Positions 46,864-58,106 are shown, counted from the stretch's first letter. The stretch is DNA of 64,000 bases from Chloroflexota bacterium (GCA_021787595.1 JAJYLQ010000008.1:1-64000), one strand, 5' to 3'. Translations and numbers: made by a program. Notes: a model not told the origin generated them from the sequence alone.

Positions 46864-48414
46864 TCAACCGCGAAAATGGGAATTCGATGCGTCGAGATTA
46901 CTGAGCAATTCCTCTTTCAACGGGGAGGCGACAGCCGGTTCGCTCTGGTATAGATCGTTCATTTCCTCCAAATCGTCATCCAGATTGTACATTTCATAAG
47001 CATCGCTAAAACCATTTCCATAGCCCATGTAATGTATCAATTTATAAGGTCCCTTCCGCATCGCAATCGTTGCCATCTTTAGCGGTGCCGATGCAGGATT
47101 TAATTTGGCCTCCACGGAAAAAGTGCTTCGCTGCGGATCGGTCTCTCCTCCCAGGCCGGGCAACAACCTGCCCTCGCTCCATGCCGGGATGGGCAGGCCC
47201 GCCAAGTGAAGTAACGTGGGCAGAACGTCAACGCTGTTGGTTGGATCGAAGATATCCACGCGGGACTGCTGGCCGGGCGCTGCGATAATCAAAGGAATAT
47301 GCAGGATTGGATCGTACATCAGCGGAGTGTCGTGTCCGTCTTCGCCTCTCTCGAACATCTCGCCATGATCCGCTGTAAGGACAATAACGCTTTTGTCGAG
47401 AATCCCCGCCTGTTCAAAGGCGTCCAATAGACGGCCAAATTCGAAATCGATATTTGCAATGTAACCATCGTATACGACGCGCCTGGCATCCAAATCGGAT
47501 TGCGGCTTTCTGTTGTCGCTCAACGGATGGATGGGCTTCGCAACTGCCTGGTACCCGTCTGCATTGAATTTTGAGAGGAAATTCCTGTTGGGCCGATACG
47601 GCGCATGAGGCGGCCACATGTGAATATAAGCAAAGGAGGGCGTACTCAGCTTCTTTATTGTTGCGATGACTCCGTTAAAGACATCCTCGAGGCGATAGTA
47701 GATTGGATAATTTACCGAATGCGGCAGGCCCTTGGGATATTGTTTATGGTATGCGCTTTCCATCTTTGTGGCCTGATCGAGATAGAAGAGCCTCTCGGGC
47801 GTTCCGAATACCAGAGAGGCGGGCGCGCTGTCAACCTTGAATAGAAAATCATCGAAGGAACGATATCCGGCCCCGATATCATTTTGGAACCATTGACCGA
47901 AGATTGCCTGCGCGAGGCTGAATGATCCCGGAGCGAGGCGGATATCGATATCCGAGTTGAATTGATTGACTATAAAATTGGCCCAGATGTTCTGCGCAAA
48001 GGCGACGCGCTTATATTGATTCCCCATCGCCCTGAAGATGTTATCGCCTGCCAGCTTACGCGTCACCAGCCCGGCTTCGTTGATGGCGCGGTGCGTCCAC
48101 GGATATAAGCCGGTAAGCAACGACGTTGTGCCCGGGGTCGTAAAATTGCCTGCCGAATAATGCGAATGATAGACAGTTGCCCTCTCTGCAAAGCGGGTGA
48201 AGTTGGGAGTTGTGGCGCGGGGATAACCGTAGACGGATAAATTCCTGGCGCTCATCGCGTCGAACAGGATGATAAAGATATTTTCCGGGACCCCGCTTTT
48301 TCCCTGCCGGAAGCTTCGCTGGTTGACCAATCTCGAAACAAGTGGGAAGAAAGCCAGGCCGGCCGGTACGAGGGCGGATAACTTCAAGAAATCGCGTCTG
48401 CTAAAAGCTGGCAT
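46864..48414 (-). CDS. Sulfatase-superfamily protein with Tat-like signal
   Basis: SRRDFLKLSALVPAGLAFF; NIFIILFDAMSARNLSVYGYPRATTPNFTRFAERATVYHSHYSAGNFTTPGTTSLLTGLYP; VIVLTADHGEMFERGEDGH. Confidence 0.92.
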   Translation of the reverse strand: MPAFSRRDFLKLSALVPAGLAFFPLVSRLVNQRSFRQGKSGVPENIFIILFDAMSARNLSVYGYPRATTPNFTRFAERATVYHSHYSAGNFTTPGTTSLLTGLYPWTHRAINEAGLVTRKLAGDNIFRAMGNQYKRVAFAQNIWANFIVNQFNSDIDIRLAPGSFSLAQAIFGQWFQNDIGAGYRSFDDFLFKVDSAPASLVFGTPERLFYLDQATKMESAYHKQYPKGLPHSVNYPIYYRLEDVFNGVIATIKKLSTPSFAYIHMWPPHAPYRPNRNFLSKFNADGYQAVAKPIHPLSDNRKPQSDLDARRVVYDGYIANIDFEFGRLLDAFEQAGILDKSVIVLTADHGEMFERGEDGHDTPLMYDPILHIPLIIAAPGQQSRVDIFDPTNSVDVLPTLLHLAGLPIPAWSEGRLLPGLGGETDPQRSTFSVEAKLNPASAPLKMATIAMRKGPYKLIHYMGYGNGFSDAYEMYNLDDDLEEMNDLYQSEPAVASPLKEELLSNLDASNSHFRG

Positions 48415-48424
48415 TCAATATCTC

Positions 48425-48958
48425 CTAAAAGATGTTTCGGATGATCACTATCACCAGCGAAATAATACCTATCGGAAAAAAGATATATGAAAAAATGGTG
48501 GCACGGTCAGCGAGGATTTCAAATGCCTTTCGCAAAATCGGGATGCGCCCCGCCAGGAAGGCGAAAAAAATAATGAGGATTGCAACAACAGGGAAGCTGT
48601 GAACCAGGGCGCCGGGATAACCCTGCAGCCCGCCGACTGTCAGGGCCACATAAATCGTATATCCAAGACCAGCGATTACCAATGCCGATGCCATGGAAAC
48701 GAACAGGTCGGCAAACCAGCGTTTCGGCAAGACAATCGTCAGCGCCACAGGAATGCAAAGAACCAGCAGGCTTTCCAGAAGATTCGTAGCCATGCTATAA
48801 GCGAACACGGTCGCTATGTCCCCCAGATTTAAGAAAAACAACCAACTGGGCAGTTTCCAATAAAACCAAATGATCGTCCAATCGAAGACGATCAGGGTAA
48901 TTATTCCATAGACTGCCAGGATTTGCTTGAAGGGGGGAATGCGATTTCTAATTGACAT
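48425..48958 (-). CDS. Hypothetical membrane protein
   Basis: Multiple hydrophobic segments; same strand, 10 bp downstream of nothing intervening before the sulfatase gene. Confidence 0.7.
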   Translation of the reverse strand: MSIRNRIPPFKQILAVYGIITLIVFDWTIIWFYWKLPSWLFFLNLGDIATVFAYSMATNLLESLLVLCIPVALTIVLPKRWFADLFVSMASALVIAGLGYTIYVALTVGGLQGYPGALVHSFPVVAILIIFFAFLAGRIPILRKAFEILADRATIFSYIFFPIGIISLVIVIIRNIF

Positions 48959-49065
48959 AATTACGTGCAGGGGATTCCATGACTTCTCTATAAAACCTGC
49001 CGCTCGATATTATCATAGCGATAAAGCACTGTCAAACAACCCCGAATCTCGAATACAATATCCTT

Positions 49066-49887
49066 ATGCCCAGGACCCGTCTTGACGTGCTGCTCCTCGA
49101 ACGCGGGCTGGCCGAATCGCGCGCCAAAGCGCAGGCTTTGATCATGGCCGGGCAGGTCCGCGTGAACGGTCAGACCGCGCTCAAAGCGGCAGCTGCGGTC
49201 GAGCCTGACGCGACGCTGACGGTTGATTCGGGCCCGCGCTTCGTCTCACGCGGCGGCGAAAAGTTGGACGCGGCTCTCGAAACATTTGGCATAAATGTAA
49301 ATGGTCTGGTCTGTGCGGATGTGGGCGCCTCGACCGGCGGCTTCACCGATTGTCTGCTCCAGCGCGGCGCGGCCAAAATTTATGCAATTGACGTGGGCAA
49401 GGGCATCCTGCACTGGAAACTTCGCAACGACCCGCGCGTCGTTGTCATGGAAGAGACCAACGCGCGCTTTGTCGAATCTCTCCCGGAGCCGGTTTCACTC
49501 GTGACGATTGACGCGTCGTTTATATCTTTGAAAATAATTCTTCCTGTGGTAAAGAAGTGGTTCTTTCCTCTTTCTTCTTTCGCAAATGAAGGAAAGATGA
49601 AAGAAGAAAGAAGTGATGTAGTCGCATTGGTCAAACCCCAATTCGAAGCCGGGAGAAAAGATGTCTCGCGCGGCGACGGCGTGATCCGCGACTCGAACAT
49701 TCACAAACAAGTTCTGCTGGATGTGTTGAGCTTCGCACAAGTTCAGGGATTTGGCATCCGCGGATTGATCCGGAGTCCGCTTCTCGGTCCGAAAGGGAAC
49801 GCGGAGTTCCTGGCGCGGCTGGACAATGCCCTGGATGAAAACCTGAATCTAAATGAGTTGGTTGACCAGGTCCTGCCGGCACCATGA
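49066..49887 (+). CDS. tlyA: TlyA family rRNA (cytidine-2'-O)-methyltransferase/hemolysin-like
   Basis: RLDVLLLERGLAESRAKAQALIMAGQVRVNG; FVSRGGEKLDAALETF; ADVGASTGGFTDCLLQRGA; VALVKPQFEAGR. Confidence 0.95.
   Translation: MPRTRLDVLLLERGLAESRAKAQALIMAGQVRVNGQTALKAAAAVEPDATLTVDSGPRFVSRGGEKLDAALETFGINVNGLVCADVGASTGGFTDCLLQRGAAKIYAIDVGKGILHWKLRNDPRVVVMEETNARFVESLPEPVSLVTIDASFISLKIILPVVKKWFFPLSSFANEGKMKEERSDVVALVKPQFEAGRKDVSRGDGVIRDSNIHKQVLLDVLSFAQVQGFGIRGLIRSPLLGPKGNAEFLARLDNALDENLNLNELVDQVLPAP
49553..49614. repeat. Imperfect palindrome/low-complexity insertion inside tlyA
   Basis: CTTTCCTCTTTCTTCTTTC GCAAAT GAAGGAAAGATGAAAGAAGAAAG; encodes FFPLSSFANEGKMKEERSD before VALVKPQFEAG. Confidence 0.65.
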
Positions 49888-49998
49888 TGGACCCAGAAAT
49901 CGCAAGGGAACCGAAAAGAGTTCTCGTATTCTTTATGTCCTCATGATTGAAAATCAGTTATACTCCCGCACGCCCTGAAAAACTCAGGACCTTCGGCA

Positions 49999-51801
49999 AT
50001 GACCTCGCACATCCGCAACTTTTGTATCATCGCACACGTTGACCACGGTAAATCCACACTGGCTGACCGTTTATTGCATTTAACGGGAACCGTTCCCGAC
50101 CGCGATACAACCGAACAGATTTTGGATTCGATGGATCTCGAACGCGAAAAAGGCGTCACCATCAAAGCCTCCGCCGTGCGGATGAATTACACGGCCAAAG
50201 GTGGGGAGGCGTACGAACTCAATTTGATTGATACGCCCGGTCACGTGGACTTCGGCTACGAGGTCAGCCGCGCGCTCAAAGCGTGCGAAGGCGCGGTGCT
50301 GGTCGTGGACGCCACGCAGGGCATCGAAGCGCAGACGCTCGCCAATCTTTACCAGGCGCTCGATGCCGACCTTGCCATCATTCCCGTCATCAACAAAATT
50401 GATCTGCCTTCGGCGCGCCCGGACGAAGTGGCGGAAGATATCGCGTCCCTGCTCGGCGTGAAAGCCGATGAAGTGATCCGCATTTCAGCCAAGGACGGAT
50501 TGAATGTGGATCAAGTGCTTGAATCCATTGTCCGGCGCGTGCCGCCGCCGAAGGATGATTCCGCTTCGCGTCTGCGCGCGCTGATTTTTGATTCGCATTA
50601 CGATTCGTATAAAGGTGTCATTGCATACATCCGCGTCTTCGAAGGTTCGATCAAGCCGACCGACACGCTTCACACGTTTGCCACCCGGGCGGACATGAAA
50701 CCGGTCGAGATCGGGATCTTCGCGCCGGACATGAAGCCGGTTCAAAATTTGACCGCGGGTGAAGTTGGATATATCGCCACCGGCCTCAAGACCGTCCATG
50801 ACTGCCGCGTTGGCGATACAATCACACTCGCCTCGGCTCCGGCCCCGGACCCGCTGCCGGGGTACCGCCACCCCAAGCCGATGGTCTTCGCTGGAATTTA
50901 TCCCGTCGAAGCGGACGATTATCCCGAGCTGCGCGAGTCGCTCGATAAACTCCAGCTCAATGATGCCTCGCTGACATTCGACCCCGAAACGTCGCAGGCG
51001 CTCGGCTTTGGATTCCGCGCCGGGTTTCTCGGCTTGTTCCACATGGAGATCGTGCAGGAACGCATCGAGCGCGAATACCTGCTCGATGTTTTATTCACCG
51101 CGCCGTCGGTGGAATATGAAGTGCTGATGATCAACGATGAAATCATCACGGTCGATTCGCCAGCCGAATTGCCGGATGACGAGTCAAAGATTGCCGAAAT
51201 CCGCGAGCCGTGGATGACCATCGAGATCATCACGCCGACCGAATATTACGGTCCGATCATGGATTTGGTCACCAAACGCCGCGGCATCTACAAGAGCCAG
51301 GAATATCCCGCGCCGCACCGCGTCCAGCTTGATTTCGAGATTCCGCTTTCCGAGATCATCGTGGATTTCTTCGATGAATTGAAATCGCGCACGAAAGGTT
51401 ATGCCTCGCTCGATTATCAATTCCTCGAATATCGTCCCGACGAATTGCAGAAGCTGGAAATCCTCGTCAATGGCGAACCCGTTGACGCTCTCGCGGCCAT
51501 CGTCCACAAGAAGGACGCGTACCACAAGGGCCAGCGGATGATCACGAAGCTGAAGGAAATCATCCCGCGCCAGTTGTTCGATGTCGCCATCCAGGCCTCG
51601 GCGGGCGGACGCGTGATCAGCCGCGCCAACGTCAAAGCCACGCGCAAAGACGTTCTGGCGAAATGCTACGGCGGCGACATCACGCGCAAAAAGAAATTGC
51701 TGGAAAAACAAAAACGCGGCAAGAAACGCCTCAAGATGGTTGGCAACGTGGAAATTCCACAGGAGGCGTTCATGGCTGTGCTGAAACTGGAAGAGGAATG
51801 A
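49999..51801 (+). CDS. lepA: Elongation factor 4
   Basis: [66 protein letters not shown]-terminal [33 protein letters not shown]. Confidence 0.98.
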   Translation: MTSHIRNFCIIAHVDHGKSTLADRLLHLTGTVPDRDTTEQILDSMDLEREKGVTIKASAVRMNYTAKGGEAYELNLIDTPGHVDFGYEVSRALKACEGAVLVVDATQGIEAQTLANLYQALDADLAIIPVINKIDLPSARPDEVAEDIASLLGVKADEVIRISAKDGLNVDQVLESIVRRVPPPKDDSASRLRALIFDSHYDSYKGVIAYIRVFEGSIKPTDTLHTFATRADMKPVEIGIFAPDMKPVQNLTAGEVGYIATGLKTVHDCRVGDTITLASAPAPDPLPGYRHPKPMVFAGIYPVEADDYPELRESLDKLQLNDASLTFDPETSQALGFGFRAGFLGLFHMEIVQERIEREYLLDVLFTAPSVEYEVLMINDEIITVDSPAELPDDESKIAEIREPWMTIEIITPTEYYGPIMDLVTKRRGIYKSQEYPAPHRVQLDFEIPLSEIIVDFFDELKSRTKGYASLDYQFLEYRPDELQKLEILVNGEPVDALAAIVHKKDAYHKGQRMITKLKEIIPRQLFDVAIQASAGGRVISRANVKATRKDVLAKCYGGDITRKKKLLEKQKRGKKRLKMVGNVEIPQEAFMAVLKLEEE

Positions 51802-51811
51802 TTTATTTATG

Positions 51812-51872
51812 GTAGGGGCACAGCGAACCATAAGAGGTTTTGGCGATGGATCGTTTTGCTGTGCCCCCAACG
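51812..51872. repeat. GTAGGGGCACAGC...GCTGTGCCCCCAAC element
   Basis: Inverted terminal match; same family ends as 11484 and 21970. Confidence 0.65.
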
Positions 51873-51879
51873 GAGAAAT

Positions 51880-52866
51880 ATGAAAGATATCAAACATTGG
51901 CTTCCCGGCGCGATCATCAGCATCCTTGCCGTTGCCGCCATTCTTTATTTCGTTGATCTAAGACGACTCGTCGAAGCCATCCGCAGCGCGAATTATTGGC
52001 TGCTGGCAGTTTCAGTGGTCATGGGGATCATCTGGCTGCTGATTCGCACAGTTACCTGGCGCACCATTTTGCAGGAAAAGGCCTCGTTGAAAGATACGTT
52101 TCTCGTGTTGTGCGAAGGATATTTCTTGAACAATGTCCTGCCATTTCGCCTTGGAGAGATTGGCCGGGCCTTTTTGCTGGGACGCAGAGCCAACCTCCAT
52201 TTCATGGAAGTCCTGCCGACCATCATCCTCGAGCGTTCATTCGACCTGGCGTTCTCCGCTGCCATTTTGTTGAGCGCGCTTCCGTTTGTCATCAATTCGT
52301 CCGGCGCAGAAGGCATTTCGATCGTCGTTGGAATGGTGGTTGGGCTTGGGGTGCTGGCTTTGTATATCCTGGCCCGCAACCGTGATTGGGCGATCCGACA
52401 GCTGCATCGTTTGCCCTGGGTGGAAAAAGCCGGCGCGCATTTTCTTCCTCCATTCTTCGATGGCCTTTCCATTTTGACGGATGGATGGCGTTTCTTGCGG
52501 ACCCTGGGTCTTATGACCTTCAACTGGGCATGGGCCGTCGTTCAGTTTTATATCACCCTCCGGGCATTTTTCCCTTCCGCGCGATTGCCGTGGGCGCTCT
52601 TTGGACTTGGAGCGGCCGCGTTCGGCGGCGCTGTCCCCTCGGCACCCGGCGCGGTCGGAACGTATGAGGCCGCTTTGGGCGGAGCGTTGACCCTCGTTAC
52701 ATCGGATGAAGCGCGCTCGGTCGCGGTCGCGATCACGGCACACCTGCTGAACTATATCCTGATGGCGATCCTCGGTATTTACGCCCTTTCCACAGAGGGC
52801 GAGACACTGTCCGGGATCTATCACAAGCTTATTGATTTCCGGGCGAGGAACGAAACGACGGAATGA
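51880..52866 (+). CDS. Lysylphosphatidylglycerol synthase TM-region/flippase-like membrane protein (UPF0104)
   Basis: YFLNNVLPFRLGEIGRAFLLGRRANLHFMEVLPTIILERSFDL; AFGGAVPSAPGAVGTYEAALGGAL. Confidence 0.9.
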   Translation: MKDIKHWLPGAIISILAVAAILYFVDLRRLVEAIRSANYWLLAVSVVMGIIWLLIRTVTWRTILQEKASLKDTFLVLCEGYFLNNVLPFRLGEIGRAFLLGRRANLHFMEVLPTIILERSFDLAFSAAILLSALPFVINSSGAEGISIVVGMVVGLGVLALYILARNRDWAIRQLHRLPWVEKAGAHFLPPFFDGLSILTDGWRFLRTLGLMTFNWAWAVVQFYITLRAFFPSARLPWALFGLGAAAFGGAVPSAPGAVGTYEAALGGALTLVTSDEARSVAVAITAHLLNYILMAILGIYALSTEGETLSGIYHKLIDFRARNETTE

Positions 52867-53534
52867 TCCCGCTTTACGATACCCTGCATTCGCGCAGGTT
52901 TCCGATTGTAAATTGGCTGCTGATCGCGCTGAACTTTATCGTCTTCTTCTACGAAATCAGCTTGAGTTCCTCTGCGCTCAACAAATTGACCTTTGTCTGG
53001 GGGCTGGTCCCGCGGCAGTTGATGGAACATCCGCAAGCCGCATGGATAACAATTTTTACTTCCATGTTTTTACATGGCGGCTGGTTCCACATCCTCAGCA
53101 ACATGTGGGTGCTCTTCATCTTCGGCGATAACATCGAAGACCGGATGGGGCACGCGCGTTATCTGTTTTTTTATTTGCTGAGCGGCGTGGCGGCCGGGCT
53201 GCTTGAGTCCTATGTGCTGCCAGCCAGCAATGTGCCAATGATCGGAGCCAGCGGCGCGATTGCCGGTGTGCTGGGCGCTTACCTGATTTTGTTTCCGCAG
53301 GCGCGTATTGCCAGCATCGTGCCGATCATCTTTATCTTCACGATCATCGAAATCCCGGCTGTGATATTCCTGTTGTTCTGGTTCGTGCTGCAATTATTTT
53401 CCGGTTGGACGGCGCTGGCCGGCGCGGCGGGCAGCAGCGGAGTCGCGTGGTGGGCGCACGTGGGCGGATTCATATTCGGGATGCTGGCCGTCAGACTTTT
53501 TGCTCAACGCCGCACACTTTATTATCAGCAATAA
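52863..53534 (+). CDS. Rhomboid family intramembrane serine protease
   Basis: FLHGGWFHILSNMWVLFIFGDNIEDRMGH; MIGASGAIAGVLGAYL (GxSG); AWWAHVGGFIFGML. Confidence 0.95.
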   Translation: MIPLYDTLHSRRFPIVNWLLIALNFIVFFYEISLSSSALNKLTFVWGLVPRQLMEHPQAAWITIFTSMFLHGGWFHILSNMWVLFIFGDNIEDRMGHARYLFFYLLSGVAAGLLESYVLPASNVPMIGASGAIAGVLGAYLILFPQARIASIVPIIFIFTIIEIPAVIFLLFWFVLQLFSGWTALAGAAGSSGVAWWAHVGGFIFGMLAVRLFAQRRTLYYQQ

Positions 53535-53554
53535 AATGTAACAAAGGAGTTCGC

Positions 53555-54580
53555 ATGGCCCGAAATGTTCTTGTCACGGGGGGCGCTGGATTTATCGGAT
53601 CGAATTATGTGAATCGCCTGTTGAAGCGCGGCGAGAATGTGACCATCTACGACAATTTTTCCCGCGCAGGCGCAAAGCGCAATCTCGAATGGCTGCAGTC
53701 GGTTCACGGCGGGAAATCATTTAACGTGATCGTTGCGGATGTGCGCGACGCGGACAAAATAACGGAAGCCGCCCGCGGGTCCGATGTGATCGTTCATCTC
53801 GCGGGACAGGTGGCGGTCACCACGTCGGTGACCGATCCACGCTCCGACTTTGAATCCAACGCGTTCGGAACGTTCAACGTTTTGGAAGCCGCGCGCGCCT
53901 CGGGACGCAATCCCATTTTCATTTATGCTTCGACAAATAAAGTCTATGGCGGAATGGATGATGTGAAGATCATCGAAGAGCCGACGCGCTGGCGTTACGC
54001 GGATTTGGTGAACGGCTGTCCCGAAACCCAGCCGCTCGATTTTCATTCGCCGTATGGATGTTCAAAGGGCGCGGGTGATCAGTACAGTCGAGACTATGCG
54101 AGAATTTATGGATTGCGGTCTGTAGTCTTTCGTCAATCCTGCATTTACGGACCGCGCCAGTTTGGGATCGAAGACCAGGGCTGGGTGGCCTGGTTTGTCA
54201 TCGCCGCCGCGGCCGGACGCCCGATCACAATTTATGGCGATGGCAAACAGGTGCGCGATGTGTTGCATGTGGATGATTTATTGAATGCTTACGATGCGGC
54301 AATTGAGAAAATTGATGCTGCCGCCGGAAAAGTCTTCAACGTCGGCGGCGGCCCACAGAATGTACTATCGGTGTGGGCGGAGTTCGGGCCGATGCTCGAA
54401 AAATTATTGGGAAAGAAAATCCCTGTCGGGCGCGGCAACTGGCGCCCCGGCGACCAGCGCGTCTTTTATGCCGATGTCAGCAAAGCCAGACGCGAGCTGG
54501 GCTGGAGTCCGAAGATTGGAGTGGAGGAGGGAGTCCGAATGCTGTTTGAATGGGTGAAAGAAAATCAGAATTTGTTTTAG
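53555..54580 (+). CDS. NAD-dependent epimerase, CDP-paratose 2-epimerase-like
   Basis: RNVLVTGGAGFIGSNYVNRLLKRGENVTIYDNFSRAGAKRNLEWL; FIYASTNKVYG; PYGCSKGAGDQYSRDYARIYGL; ATG at 53555. Confidence 0.9.
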   Translation: MARNVLVTGGAGFIGSNYVNRLLKRGENVTIYDNFSRAGAKRNLEWLQSVHGGKSFNVIVADVRDADKITEAARGSDVIVHLAGQVAVTTSVTDPRSDFESNAFGTFNVLEAARASGRNPIFIYASTNKVYGGMDDVKIIEEPTRWRYADLVNGCPETQPLDFHSPYGCSKGAGDQYSRDYARIYGLRSVVFRQSCIYGPRQFGIEDQGWVAWFVIAAAAGRPITIYGDGKQVRDVLHVDDLLNAYDAAIEKIDAAAGKVFNVGGGPQNVLSVWAEFGPMLEKLLGKKIPVGRGNWRPGDQRVFYADVSKARRELGWSPKIGVEEGVRMLFEWVKENQNLF

Positions 54581-54608
54581 GTTGAATAGAATCTATGCTT
54601 GATTGACT

Positions 54609-56537
54609 ATGAACTTCTTCGCGTCGTTTATTCCACTGCTTGTCTTTTTGCTCTTATGGGGAATCTTTTACGAATCACAGAGTGAATGGCGTATCTCCTT
54701 CCTGGCGGCTGCAGTAACCTGGACAATTTTACTTGTCGCCACTACAGAACTCTTGAGCCTGTTTAAAGCAATTTCATTTTGGCCGTTGCTTGGGGCTTGG
54801 GGTCTATATCTGCTTGTCGCATCCCTTGTATGGGCCAGGGTCGTTGGAAATCCCAAAAACTTAATCAAAGGCATCACGATCAGGCTATCGGAAATATCGC
54901 GCTTTGAAATTTTTCTTCTGAGCGGAATTGCTTTTATCGCGGGCATTATAGGCCTGATTGCCTGGAAGGCACCACCCAACACCTGGGATTCGATGACCTA
55001 TCACATGGCACGCATTATGCACTGGATTCAGGATGGGAGTGTGGCCTACTATCCTACATCAATCATTCGGCAACTATACATGAACCCAGGCAGTGAGTTT
55101 ATCATTCTGCATTTCCAAATCCTAAGCAATGGAGATCGCCTTGCTAATTTTGTCCAATGGTTCAGTATGGTTGGCAGCGCCATTGGCGTTTCCCTAATTG
55201 CCAGGGAGCTTGGCGCGAATCGTCGGGGTCAGATATTCAGCGCTGTTGTCAGCATGACAATCCCGATGGGGATTCTTCAGGGTTCGAGCACACAGAATGA
55301 TTATGTTGTCTCGTTTTGGTTGGTCTGCTTTGCCTACTGGGCATTCGTCTTAAAAAGAGAAGGAGGCGTTTGGAATTCACTCGCCACAGGGGCGTGTCTC
55401 GGCCTCGCTGTTTTGACCAAATCAACGACCTATGTTTATGCATTTCCTTTCTTGGTATGGATGAGTTTTTCGATCCTAAAAACATATCGCGGTGAAGGTG
55501 TCAAGCTCCTGGCATTTGTTGCTTTGTTCGTTTTATTGATCAACCTTGGCGCTTATCTTCGCAACTATGACCTGTTTGGCAATCCGTTGGGCGTACGGCA
55601 GGAAATCTCCCCGGGAATTTATACAATCTCAGATCAATATTCAAATGATATCTTTTCAATCCCCGAATTGTCATCGAATGTCGTTCGAAACATCGCTGTT
55701 CACTTTGGTACTCCATTCGACAATGCAAATCGCATCCTTAACACGGCTGTCAACCAATTCCACAAAATAATAGGTATTTCTTCCAGTGACCCACGAACAA
55801 CCTGGTCTGGAATGACATTTTCCATACAGAGAATGTCATTGTACGAGGGTAACGCCGGCGATCCCCTCGATATTTTGCTGATGATGATCGCTCTTGTTCT
55901 TGTGCCGTTTCAGCCTGAATTTAGAAGGAAAACGGCCTCATATTTGCTTTCCCTACTGGTTGCCTTTTTACTCTACAGTCTTGTGCTAAGATGGCATCCT
56001 TGGGAAAGTCGCTGGCAGCTGCCGCTATTCATCTTGTGGTCCCCCATGATCGGAACATTAATCTCTGAATTTCGAAAGGAAACAACCAGGGTCGCCATCA
56101 TATCACTGCTGCTTTTTGGGGCGCTACCGTGGGTGTTTTTCAATCAAACACGCCCTTTCTTTGGCCCTCAAAATATTTTTAGAATCGATCGGGATCAGCA
56201 ATATTTTTCAAGTCAGCCATCAATCGAAATGTCCTACCCCAGAACAGTGTACCAATTGACAAATTATCGATGCGACCATATCGGCCTATATCTAAGCGAG
56301 AATGACTGGGAGTACCCTTTTTGGGCATTATTGCGACAGGAAATCGGGAACAACGTGCTTATCGAAGATGTCAACGTCAATAATGTTTCAGCTGTAAAAT
56401 ATGGCAGCTTCCCTGAATTCGTTCCGTGTGCAATCTTGGTTGTTTCTAACAAGTCAGTAAGTAATCTTCAAGTTGAACATGTTCAGTATAACGAAGCTTG
56501 GTCGTCAAAAGATGTTTCCATTCTTTTGCCCAAATGA
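54609..56537 (+). CDS. Polytopic membrane glycosyltransferase (GT39/PMT-like)
   Basis: APPNTWDSMTYHMARIMHWIQDGSVAYYPTSIIRQLYMNPGSEF; multiple TM segments. Confidence 0.75.
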   Translation: MNFFASFIPLLVFLLLWGIFYESQSEWRISFLAAAVTWTILLVATTELLSLFKAISFWPLLGAWGLYLLVASLVWARVVGNPKNLIKGITIRLSEISRFEIFLLSGIAFIAGIIGLIAWKAPPNTWDSMTYHMARIMHWIQDGSVAYYPTSIIRQLYMNPGSEFIILHFQILSNGDRLANFVQWFSMVGSAIGVSLIARELGANRRGQIFSAVVSMTIPMGILQGSSTQNDYVVSFWLVCFAYWAFVLKREGGVWNSLATGACLGLAVLTKSTTYVYAFPFLVWMSFSILKTYRGEGVKLLAFVALFVLLINLGAYLRNYDLFGNPLGVRQEISPGIYTISDQYSNDIFSIPELSSNVVRNIAVHFGTPFDNANRILNTAVNQFHKIIGISSSDPRTTWSGMTFSIQRMSLYEGNAGDPLDILLMMIALVLVPFQPEFRRKTASYLLSLLVAFLLYSLVLRWHPWESRWQLPLFILWSPMIGTLISEFRKETTRVAIISLLLFGALPWVFFNQTRPFFGPQNIFRIDRDQQYFSSQPSIEMSYPRTVYQLTNYRCDHIGLYLSENDWEYPFWALLRQEIGNNVLIEDVNVNNVSAVKYGSFPEFVPCAILVVSNKSVSNLQVEHVQYNEAWSSKDVSILLPK

Positions 56538-56673
56538 GTCTGCTGTGAAAGCTTGACAGGTCGTTTATTGCCCACACCTCGCAGATTGATGTACGCAAGA
56601 AGCAAAATTGAGCAATGGAGTTGCGTGCGTTGGGGAACAAAATCATGAAATTCCGTTACAGACTGCTGAAATA

Positions 56674-57951
56674 TCATACCGCCAGGTTTTCCTTGCTGTC
56701 ATCTGTCCTGACACACGACAATGCTGTTGATATCACCAGTATGACCAATAATGCAGGGAGGTTGTTTTGTATGATGGGCGGCTTGTTCTCGTAAGAATAT
56801 AAAGTTGAGGAATAGGCAATCGAAAGGATAAAAGCGGACATCATAATAAGGATGCTGTTTTTCCCTTCTTTGAGGGGAAGAATATTGGGCACAGAGAAAA
56901 TAATGCACGCAGGAAAAAAGGACAATTTGTAGTCAAAGCTAATTGTGGGAAGTATATAAGCTCCGATTGCGCATGTCAAAAAAACATAGGCATCAAAGCC
57001 CTTCGAGTTCTTTCTATATGCCTGCCAGAGAACTATGATAAAGCAAAGAACAAAAACCGTTACGAACAGCGACTGAAGTATCCAGCTATGAGCAAGTAAT
57101 ATTGATACCATGCGCCTGTCGAGAAACGGATAAGTGAGCGATCTGGTCGTCAGGAAAAACAATGTGAAGGATTGGGTGGAGAGATTAAAGGGTACGCCGC
57201 CGATACTAGCGCTATTTGAATTTAGTGAATTCATTGTACTCAGGATTGGGCTTGTTCCTAAAATAAACAAAGCGAGGATATTGAAGAGCCCCAGTCCAAT
57301 GAGCCGCTTGATATTTTGTTTCCAGCTGTGCCAATCTTCCACCAGCACAAGGGCAAAAATGGCGGGAAAGAGCTTCAATTGCACTGAAATGGAGAACAAC
57401 AAGTATGCGAGCCATCTGTATTTTGGCCGGCGGTGAAACAGATAAATGGAAGCCAGGCAAAACATCATGGCGATGGTGTTCCACTGGCCCCGCTCCAGCT
57501 CAAATTGGAAGCCGTATGAGATAATCCCGGAGATAAAGATCAACAGAGTGAAAGCATCTATTTCCCTTGAATTATTAATCAGCCGGGGCAGCGCCAAAGT
57601 ACTTAAGATATAACAGCCCAGAGTGACGAATGTGATGACCTCGTAACCGACTTTGCTGCTCAGATATGCGAACGGGGAAAAAAAGAAGAGCGTGAATGGG
57701 GGATAAAGGGTTGGCAGGGCTTTACCGGTATAAACCCAATAAGTGGCTAAAGATGCAATGACCCTGAAATCGTGGCCTATCGGAGTAATAACAGGAAGAT
57801 ATTGGCGGAACTGCATCGTCAGGGAGGGGTCAAAAAAAATAGGACGCATGAAGAAGAGGATAAAAGTAATGAAAAAGCCGAGAGACACCCAGATCATGAT
57901 GGGCAAGCTCAAAAGCCAATTGCTCGCTCTCCGCCAAAAAATATTGATCAT
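56674..57951 (-). CDS. Membrane protein, GT87/DUF2029-like glycosyltransferase
   Basis: GYGFQFELERGQWNTIAMMFCLASIYLFHRRPKYRWLAYLLFSISVQLKLFPAIFALVLVEDWHSWKQ. Confidence 0.75.
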   Translation of the reverse strand: MINIFWRRASNWLLSLPIMIWVSLGFFITFILFFMRPIFFDPSLTMQFRQYLPVITPIGHDFRVIASLATYWVYTGKALPTLYPPFTLFFFSPFAYLSSKVGYEVITFVTLGCYILSTLALPRLINNSREIDAFTLLIFISGIISYGFQFELERGQWNTIAMMFCLASIYLFHRRPKYRWLAYLLFSISVQLKLFPAIFALVLVEDWHSWKQNIKRLIGLGLFNILALFILGTSPILSTMNSLNSNSASIGGVPFNLSTQSFTLFFLTTRSLTYPFLDRRMVSILLAHSWILQSLFVTVFVLCFIIVLWQAYRKNSKGFDAYVFLTCAIGAYILPTISFDYKLSFFPACIIFSVPNILPLKEGKNSILIMMSAFILSIAYSSTLYSYENKPPIIQNNLPALLVILVISTALSCVRTDDSKENLAV

Positions 57952-58106
57952 TTCTGCTGGTCTTTTCCTTCCTTGGTCGTGATCGTAAAGGGCCTTTGCA
58001 CGTTCAAAATATTTCCGCGACCGCTTCCCATTGGGGGATTATACAGGATAGCGGCCCGGAATTGCACGTTTGCTTCTTCACCTGTGCGTTATAATCTCCC
58101 CGCTTT

